Assembly (NCBI GenBank): GCA_033675265.1
Contig: JAUJYZ010001239.1
Span: 706,524 to 770,523, forward strand
Reading direction: 5' to 3'
Length of the DNA stretch: 64,000 nucleotides
DNA from: Actinostola sp. cb2023
Lineage: Eukaryota; Cnidaria; Anthozoa; Actiniaria; Actinostolidae
This document shows, in pieces, positions 57,225 through 64,000 of this stretch. The notes under the pieces were generated by a model. That model searched no databases and had not been told where the DNA came from. It saw only the letters and a program-made list of their open reading frames with translations. The stretch's first letter is position 1; each line of letters starts with the position of its first letter. The translations under genes were made by a program, and so were the position numbers.

Positions 57225-57778
57225 ATATAGCACTGAAACCATTAGTGACGTGACATATACTGAAATCCATCAGTTACTAAATGTCAGAATCTGAGCCCCA
57301 ACCACTACAGAAACATCTGAGCCCCAGGTGGTGTGTGTTTCACGTGGGGTTATTGCTTCTTATTCATTTATATGTATATTTACCATTCTGTTAATATATT
57401 TGCAAATATACGTTTTTTTTCAGTGTGAAGAAGATTTGACTTTATTTCATCTTATTATGTGGTTAAATATAATTTAGGCAAAGTTAAAATCAGTCGATAC
57501 AGTGCTGGTCAGCGGTCTCCTTCTAAGCTACCGCTTTGTATGATATGGGGCACCCCTCATTGGGTTGCAGGGGCTCCATGTGCTTATTGTGCACTGAATC
57601 GTATTCTGAGTTTGTTGTTGATCATTGCAGATCTATACTTGTGCAGTTACCCCCTCCTATATCTAGTGTGGCAGGGTTGACATGGTTACTTCCTTGATGA
57701 GCTTGGACATGCGGCGCCAGCACATCAACATTACGACACCTAATCCCAAGCTCATTGATGAATTTGATGAATATTATT

Positions 57779-58085
57779 AGGCTACTGCTACTGCTGCTGC
57801 TGATGCTACTGCTACTGCTACTGCTAGCTACTGCTAGCTACTGCTACTGCTACTGCTAGCTACTGCTACTGCTACTGCCACTGCCACTGCTACTGCTGCT
57901 ACTGCTACTGCTAGCTACTACTACTGCTGCTACTGCTGTTGCTGATGCTACTGCTACTGCTACTGCCATTGCTACTGCTGCTACTGCTACTGCTGCTGCT
58001 GATGCTACTGCTACTGCCACTGCTACTGCTGCTACTGCTGCTACTGCTACTGCTACTGCTAGCTACTGCTACTGCTACTGCTACT
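57779..58085. repeat. (CTGCTA)n / (CTG)n-type microsatellite
   Basis: Irregular mix of TACTGC, TGCTGC, GATGCT and AGCTAC units over ~300 bp. Confidence 0.95.
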
Positions 58086-58158
58086 AGTGCATGTTAACTA
58101 TCGTTATTTTTAATTTACTGTTATTCGTTGAAAAAATACATGTTCGCTACGTGTTTGA

Positions 58159-58445
58159 TTACTGCAAATATCCATCAACAAACATCAATGTAGCAAGAAT
58201 GACCAATAGTAGTGCAGGCTTTACCGACGCACTCCGATTACAAAGGTCAGTACTACAACAGTGGATTTGGCAGTTAGGCTTGGAAACACAATGGTTATTG
58301 CAAGTTGCTTGGTTTGTGCAGGTTTTGGTGGTAATGTTACCAATTACAATCTTTGCACACTTATTGTTTTCTCTACCAACACAGTACTTGTCACCACTTT
58401 GACAGCTACCATTACCATTATTGCAGTGGTAGCATTTCAAAGAAT
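58159..58445 (-). CDS. Ly6/uPAR (LU) domain with C-terminal GPI-type signal; last exon
   Basis: After the acceptor T10-CAG, the phase-1 exon reads SLKCYHCNNGNGSCQSGDKY ... TCTNQATCNNHCVSK ... IHCCSTDLCN, the Cys pattern of a three-finger LU domain (CxxC start, CC....CN end). It ends with a hydrophobic tail (KPALLLVILATLMF) and stop, the layout of a GPI-anchored surface protein. It joins the EGF exon at 58980-59117 in phase. LU proteins act as surface receptors or modulators; the ligand here is unknown. Confidence 0.8.
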
Positions 58446-58979
58446 CTGAAAAAAAAAATGCATATCCTTTTTACAGATAATTCGGAATCAAACTAGATTT
58501 TCTGAGGGGTATTTCTCTCCAAAATAAAGTGAGGTTCTTAAGGGTAAAATACTAAGACGATGTTAGTGATGATGATGTTAATGATGATGATGATAGCTAT
58601 GAGGATGATCAGAAGTGATGGGAGTACTGAGATAGCAATGGCCGGGCTCCTCAGGGATATATTTCAACTTTATAATATAGTTTGCATAGTACGTGCGTTC
58701 TGATTGGCTGATTCCATGTCAAAATCTGTGATCTATTATCCCGGTAAACTGACACGGCTTTTCTAGGCCTACTCGTTTTTATTTTTGGCTATATGGTTCA
58801 TAAAAGCAATAGGAGACAAATTTCGGTGGTTTACTGGCGAAATAAATCACGTGGGATGTTGGGGAAAAAAAAGAAAAGTTTGAAAATCACGAGCCGGAGC
58901 TCGGAACAATGTTGGGTTCCCTGTGTTCCTGTTCACTGTGTATTGGGTTCCCTGTGTCTAAATGTGGTTTATAATTTAC
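58446..58979. other. Intron between EGF and LU exons
   Basis: Contains a short (GAT)n stretch near 58565-58610. No other feature seen. Confidence 0.5.
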
Positions 58980-59117
58980 CTTGTTGATCATTGCCGTTGG
59001 TGAACTGACATTGTTTCCCATAGTATCCAGCTTTACAGTTGCACATTGATTGACCATTTGCTGCACAAACCCATGTACCTCCATTGAAGCAAAGCAGCGA
59101 AGGGCAAATCGCAGTTT
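58980..59117 (-). CDS. EGF-like exon of the LU-domain gene
   Basis: The exon is bounded by ATTTAG| and CAAG|GTAAAT, 138 nt, phase 1 at both ends. It reads AICPSLLCFNGGTWVCAANG then QSMCNCKAGYYGKQCQF with six EGF cysteines. Splicing gives Q-D-SLKCYHC into the LU exon. Confidence 0.8.
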
Positions 59118-59359
59118 CTAAATACAGACATTATCCATTAATTCTATAGACAACACTTAGTTTGACCTGATCAATCGGTCATACTGGAACGTACCACAGG
59201 GGGGAGGGGAGGGGAGCGAGCTATTTGACTAGATGCCATGGCTGCTGGACTGACTTGAATTATATACATTGAACTCAAACAGACACCATCTTGAATATGG
59301 TCAGGTCTAGATTTCCAGGCACGTCCAGACACAAATGGTACTTTCAGCTATTAACTAAA

Positions 59360-59360
59360 C

Positions 59361-59447
<87 letters not shown>
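59360..59447. repeat. (CTGT)n microsatellite, about 22 units
   Basis: A pure tetranucleotide run inside the EGF-EGF intron. Confidence 0.98.
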
Positions 59448-59448
<1 letters not shown>

Positions 59449-59640
59449 AAATGCTTTAGCTAAGTCTAAAGCAACTACAAGATTAGTCAAGCCTTTATCC
59501 ATATTAAGATACCACTCATTTGTAGCTTCAAGTGAGAGTAGAATGCAGAGGACGAAAGCCTGACTGATACTTAGTAAACAGATCATGGATAGCAAAATAG
59601 TGATATAGTTGGTTAAACACTGCCCTCTCACAAATTTTAG
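59448..59640 (-). pseudogene. LINE reverse-transcriptase fragment
   Basis: The minus frame reads ATNEWYLNMDKGLTNLVVAL then DLAKAFD, the RT palm motif of CR1/RTE/Jockey-type LINEs (LDLxKAFD, first catalytic Asp). It then runs straight into the CTGT microsatellite, so the rest of the RT is missing. Confidence 0.75.
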
Positions 59641-59713
59641 ATAAAATCGACTTTCATGTAAAGAAGTTTTATACTTATGGAATTATCGTTTTTAAATAAA
59701 GGTGCTATCTATA

Positions 59714-59822
<109 letters not shown>

Positions 59823-59947
59823 GGTCGAATAGATAGCGAATAAATGAAGGTCTCATAGACGATAGGCGTTTCAGTATTTGAAACGCGGTGGAAAATGAGA
59901 CCATGATATAGTTTACTTTCATATCCTAGGTGTTTAGTTGTACTTAC

Positions 59948-60045
59948 TGTATTGACATTGACGTCCTGAGTAACCACGTGGACATTTACACGTAGCCTCA
60001 TTTCCACTAAAACAGTACTTAGTACCCTCCATTGTAGCACGTCAA
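59948..60045 (-). pseudogene. EGF-like exon of the LU-domain gene, frameshifted, next to the satellite
   Basis: The exon reads KYCFSGNEATCKCPRGYSGR then QCQY and ends at TACA|GTAAGT in phase 1, matching the next EGF exon. The first part (TGCTACAATGGAGGGTACTA) would give CYNGG in frame only if one G of GGG were absent. As read there is a 1-nt insertion. Its upstream side stops a few bases from the satellite, so the 5' exons and promoter lie beyond the array or are lost. Confidence 0.6.
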
Positions 60046-60050
60046 CCACG

Positions 60051-63000
60051 AACACCGTACTATGAACAATAGATCAGTTAATAGAGTAATTATAAGTCGT
60101 ATTCCCACAATACTCTTGCCAATAAGTAACACCGTACTATGAACAATAGATCAGTTAATAGAGTAATTATAAGTCTTATTCCCACAATACTCTTGCCAAT
60201 AAGTAACACCGTACTATGAACAATAGATCAGTTAATAGAGTAATTATAAGTCGTATTCCCACAATACCGATGCCAATAAGTAACACCGTACTATGAACAA
60301 TAGATCAGTTAATAGAGTAATTATAAGTCGTATTCCCACAATACTCATGCCAATAAGTAACACCGTACTATGAACAATAGATCAGTAATAGAGTAATTAT
60401 AAGTCGTATTCCCACAATACTCTTGCCAATAAATAACACCGTACTATGAACAATAGATCAGTAATAGAGTAATTATAAGTCGTATTCCCACAATACCGAT
60501 GCCAATAAGTAACACCGTACTATGAACAATAGATCAGTTAAATAGAGTAATTATAAGTCGTATTCCCACAATACCGATGCCAATAAGTAACACCGTACTA
60601 TGAACAATAGATCAGTTAACATAGAGTAATTATAAGTCGTATTTTCCACAATACTCATGCCAATAAGTAACACCGTACTATGAACAATAGATCAGTTAAT
60701 AGAGTAATTATAAGTCGTATTCCCACAATACTCTTGCCAATAAGTAACACCGTACTATGAACAATAGATCAGTTAATAGAGTAATTATAAGTCTTATTCC
60801 CACAATACTCTTGCCAATAAGTAACACCGTACTATGAACAATAGATCAGTTAATAGAGTAATTATAAGTCGTATTCCCACAATACCGATGCCAATAAGTA
60901 ACACCGTACTATGAACAATAGATCAGTTAATAGAGTAATTATAAGTCGTATTCCCACAATACTCATGCCAATAAGTAACACCGTACTATGAACAATAGAT
61001 CAGTAATAGAGTAATTATAAGTCGTATTCCCACAATACTCTTGCCAATAAATAACACCGTACTATGAACAATAGATCAGTAATAGAGTAATTATAAGTCG
61101 TATTCCCACAATACCGATGTCAATAAGTAACACCGTACTATGAACAATAGATCAGTTAACATAGAGTAATTATAAGTCGTATTCCCACAATACCGATGCC
61201 AATAAGTAACACCGTACTATGAACAATAGATCAGTTAACATAGAGTAATTATAAGTCGTATTTCCACAATACTCATGCCAATAAGTAACACCGTACTATG
61301 AACAATAGATCAGTTAATAGAGTAATTATAAGTCGTATTCCCACAATACTCATGCCAATAAGTAACACCGTACTATGAACAATAGATCAGTTAACATAGA
61401 GTAATTATAAGTCGTATTCCCACAATACTCATGCCAATAAGTAACACCGTACTATGAACAATAGATCAGTAATAGAGTAATTATAAGTCGTATTCCCACA
61501 ATACTCATGCCAATAAGTAACACCGTACTATGAACAATAGATCAGTTAATAGAGTAATTATAAGTCGTATTCCCACAATACTCTTGCCAATAAGTAACAC
61601 CGTACTATGAACAATAGATCAGTTAATAGAGTAATTATAAGTCGTATTCCCACAATACTCATGCCAATAAGTAACACCGTACTATGAACAATAGATCAGT
61701 AATAGAGTAATTATAAGTCGTATTCCCACAATACTCTTGCCAATAAGTAATACCGTACTATGAACAATAGATCAGTAATAGAGTAATTATAAGTCGTATT
61801 CCCACAATACCGATGTCAATAAGTAACACCGTACTATGAACAATAGATCAGTTAACATAGAGTAATTATAAGTCGTATTCCCACAATACCGATGCCAATA
61901 AGTAACACCGTACTATGAACAATAGATCAGTTAATAGAGTAATTATAAGTCGTATTCCCACAATTCTCATGCCAATAAGTAACACCGTACTATGAACAAT
62001 AGATCAGTTAATAGAGTAATTATAAGTCGTATTCCCACAATACTCATGCCAATAAGTAACACCGTACTATGAACAATAGATCAGTTAACATAGAGTAATT
62101 ATAAGTCGTATTCCCACAATACTCATGCCAATAAGTAACACCGTACTATGAACAATAGATCAGTAATAGAGTAATTATAAGTCGTATTCCCACAATACTC
62201 ATGCCAATAAGTAACACCGTACTATGAACAATAGATCAGTTAATAGAGTAATTATAAGTCGTATTCCCACAATACTCATGCCAATAAGTAACACCGTACT
62301 ATGAACAAAAGATCAGTTAATAGAGTAATTATAAGTCGTATTCCCACAATACTCATGCCAATAAGTAACACCGTACTATGAACAATAGATCAGTTACATA
62401 GAGTAATTATAAGTCGTATTCCCACAATACTCATGCCAATAAGTAACACCGTACTATGAACAATAGATCAGTTAACATAGAGTAATTATAAGTCGTATTC
62501 CCACAATACCGATGCCAATAAGTAACACCGTACTATGAACAATAGATCAGTTAATAGAGTAATTATAAGTCGTATTCCCACAATACTCATGCCAATAAGT
62601 AACACCGTACTATGAACAATAGATCAGTTAATAGAGTAATTATAAGTCGTATTCCCACAATACTCATATCAATAAGTAACACCGTACTATGAACAATAGA
62701 TCAGTTAATAGAGTAATTATAAGTCGTATTCCCACAATACTCATGCCAATAAGTAACACCGTACTATGAACAATAGATCAGTTAATAGAGTAATTATAAG
62801 TCGTATTCCCACAATACTCATGCCAATAAGTAACACCGTACTATGAACAATAGATCAGTTAATAGAGTAATTATAAGTCGTATTCCCACAATACTCATGT
62901 CAATAAGTAACACCGTACTATGAACAATAGATCAGTTAATAGAGTAATTATAAGTCGTATTCCCACAATACTCATGTCAATAAGTAACACCGTACTATGA

Positions 63001-64000
63001 ACAATAGATCAGTTAATAGAGTAATTATAAGTCGTATTCCCACAATACTCATGCCAATAAGTAACACCGTACTATGAACAATAGATCAGTTAATAGAGTA
63101 ATTATAAGTCGTATTCCCACAATACTCATGCCAATAAGTAACACCGTACTATGAACAATAGATCAGTTAATAGAGTAATTATAAGTCGTATTCCCACAAT
63201 ACTCATGCCAATAAGTAACACCGTACTATGAACAATAGATCAGTTAATAGAGTAATTATAAGTCGTATTCCCACAATACTCATGCCAATAAGTAACACCG
63301 TACTATGAACAATAGATCAGTTAATAGAGTAATTATAAGTCGTATTCCCACAATACTCATGTCAATAAGTAACACCGTACTATGAACAATAGATCAGTTA
63401 ATAGAGTAATTATAAGTCGTATTCCCACAATACTCATGCCAATAAGTAACACCGTACTATGAACAATAGATCAGTTAACATAGAGTAATTATAAGTCGTA
63501 TTCCCACAATACCGATGCCAATAAGTAACACCGTACTATGAACAATAGATCAGTTAATAGAGTAATTATAAGTCGTATCCCCACACAATACTCATGCCAA
63601 TAAGTAACACCGTACTATGAACAATAGATCAGTTAATAGAGTAATTATAAGTCGTATTCCCACAATACTCATGCCAATAAGTAACACCGTACTATGAACA
63701 ATAGATCAGTTAATAGAGTAATTATAAGTCGTATTCCCACAATACCGATGCCAATAAGTAACACCGTACTATGAACAATAGATCAGTTAATATAGAGTAA
63801 TTATAAGTCGTATTCCCACAATACTCATGTCAATAAGTAACACCGTACTATGAACAATAGATCAGTTAATAGAGTAATTATAAGTCGTATTCCCACAATA
63901 CTCATGCCAATAAGTAACACCGTACTATGAACAATAGATCAGTTAATAGAGTAATTATAAGTCGTATTCCCACAATACTCATGCCAATAAGTAACACCGT
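60051..64000. repeat. Satellite DNA, 77-bp monomer, about 51 copies, open at right edge
   Basis: Monomer: AACACCGTACTATGAACAAT then AGATCAGTTAATAGAGTAAT then TATAAGTCGTATTCCCACAA then TACTCATGCCAATAAGT. Starts at 60051, 60128, 60205 and so on, with 76-79-bp variants (GTTAACATAG, CAGTAATAG). Sub-types differ at CTCATGCC / CTCTTGCC / CCGATGCC. No frame is open across monomers. It is not a CRISPR array: there are no unique spacers. Confidence 0.98.

Larger units (their letters stand above)
56678..57361. mobile_element. Inverted-repeat element split by an inner MITE
   Basis: AAGAAGCAATAACCCCACGT then GAAACACACA at the left is inverted at 57319-57361. Inside lie CTACAGAAAAATCTGAGCCC (left) and two CTACAGAAACATCTGAGCCC-like copies (right). 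An inner element occupies 56836-57224. Confidence 0.7.

Noticed and set aside
60051..64000. CRISPR-like regular array
   Set aside because: The whole 77-bp unit repeats with no unique spacers, and the sequence context is eukaryotic; it is satellite DNA.

Overview
The window reads as a gene-poor, repeat-rich chromosomal segment of a metazoan, most likely an anthozoan cnidarian (coral or sea anemone). This is inferred from GT-AG introns, from a secreted PAN/fibrinogen-like/EGF gene family with all introns in phase 1, from cnidarian-style repeat families (DIRS-like tyrosine-recombinase retroelement, retroviral-type integrase element, LINE tails, many TA-flanked palindromic MITEs), and from long satellite and minisatellite arrays. 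Nothing bacterial or organellar is seen. The species cannot be named from the sequence alone.

Layout. 1-455: 5' part of a minus-strand zinc-finger gene running off the left edge. 1.65-2.93 kb: ~105-bp minisatellite. 4.06-6.56 kb (minus): interrupted gene with an invariant-looking GGDGA motif, broken by two in-frame TAG codons and a slip in an A8 run. 7.0-9.9 kb: chromodomain fragment, 31-bp and 57-bp minisatellites, a basic/acidic-tailed nuclear-type ORF. 10.2-13.9 kb: MITEs, a 540-bp tandem duplication and orphan candidate exons. 13.9-16.9 kb: 19-bp minisatellite, frameshifted integrase pseudogene carrying an LTR-like insertion, continuous downstream with an unrecognised 219-codon ORF. 17.8-20.0 kb (minus): decayed DIRS-like element. 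21.2-23.3 kb (minus): HECT ubiquitin-ligase gene with in-frame stops. 26.2-32.7 kb: chromodomain gene whose third coding exon is split by a 4.1-kb foldback-like element (26-bp perfect terminal inverted repeats, CA target duplication); conceptual excision restores the frame exactly. 33.4-35.8 kb (minus): DDE-transposase-like pseudogene whose promoter and 5' exon are tandemly triplicated (3 x 816 bp). 38.6-55.3 kb: three tandem paralogues A, B and C of a secreted PAN/EGF gene, each damaged differently. Comparing them exposes insertions with empty sites, including a hAT-like 2.75-kb element with an 8-bp duplication. 56.7-57.4 kb: nested inverted repeats with a tRNA-like head. 58.2-60.0 kb (minus): EGF-EGF-Ly6/uPAR gene ending in a likely GPI signal. 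60.05-64.0 kb: 77-bp satellite, still running at the right edge, with an 8-monomer higher-order repeat at its inner edge.

Functionally, the window holds a small secreted/cell-surface gene content (PAN/EGF cluster, Ly6 gene), nuclear factors (zinc finger, chromodomain), a HECT ligase relic, and abundant mobile DNA. The mobile DNA has rearranged, duplicated and disrupted most of the genes. Genes on this segment do not form an operon or pathway.
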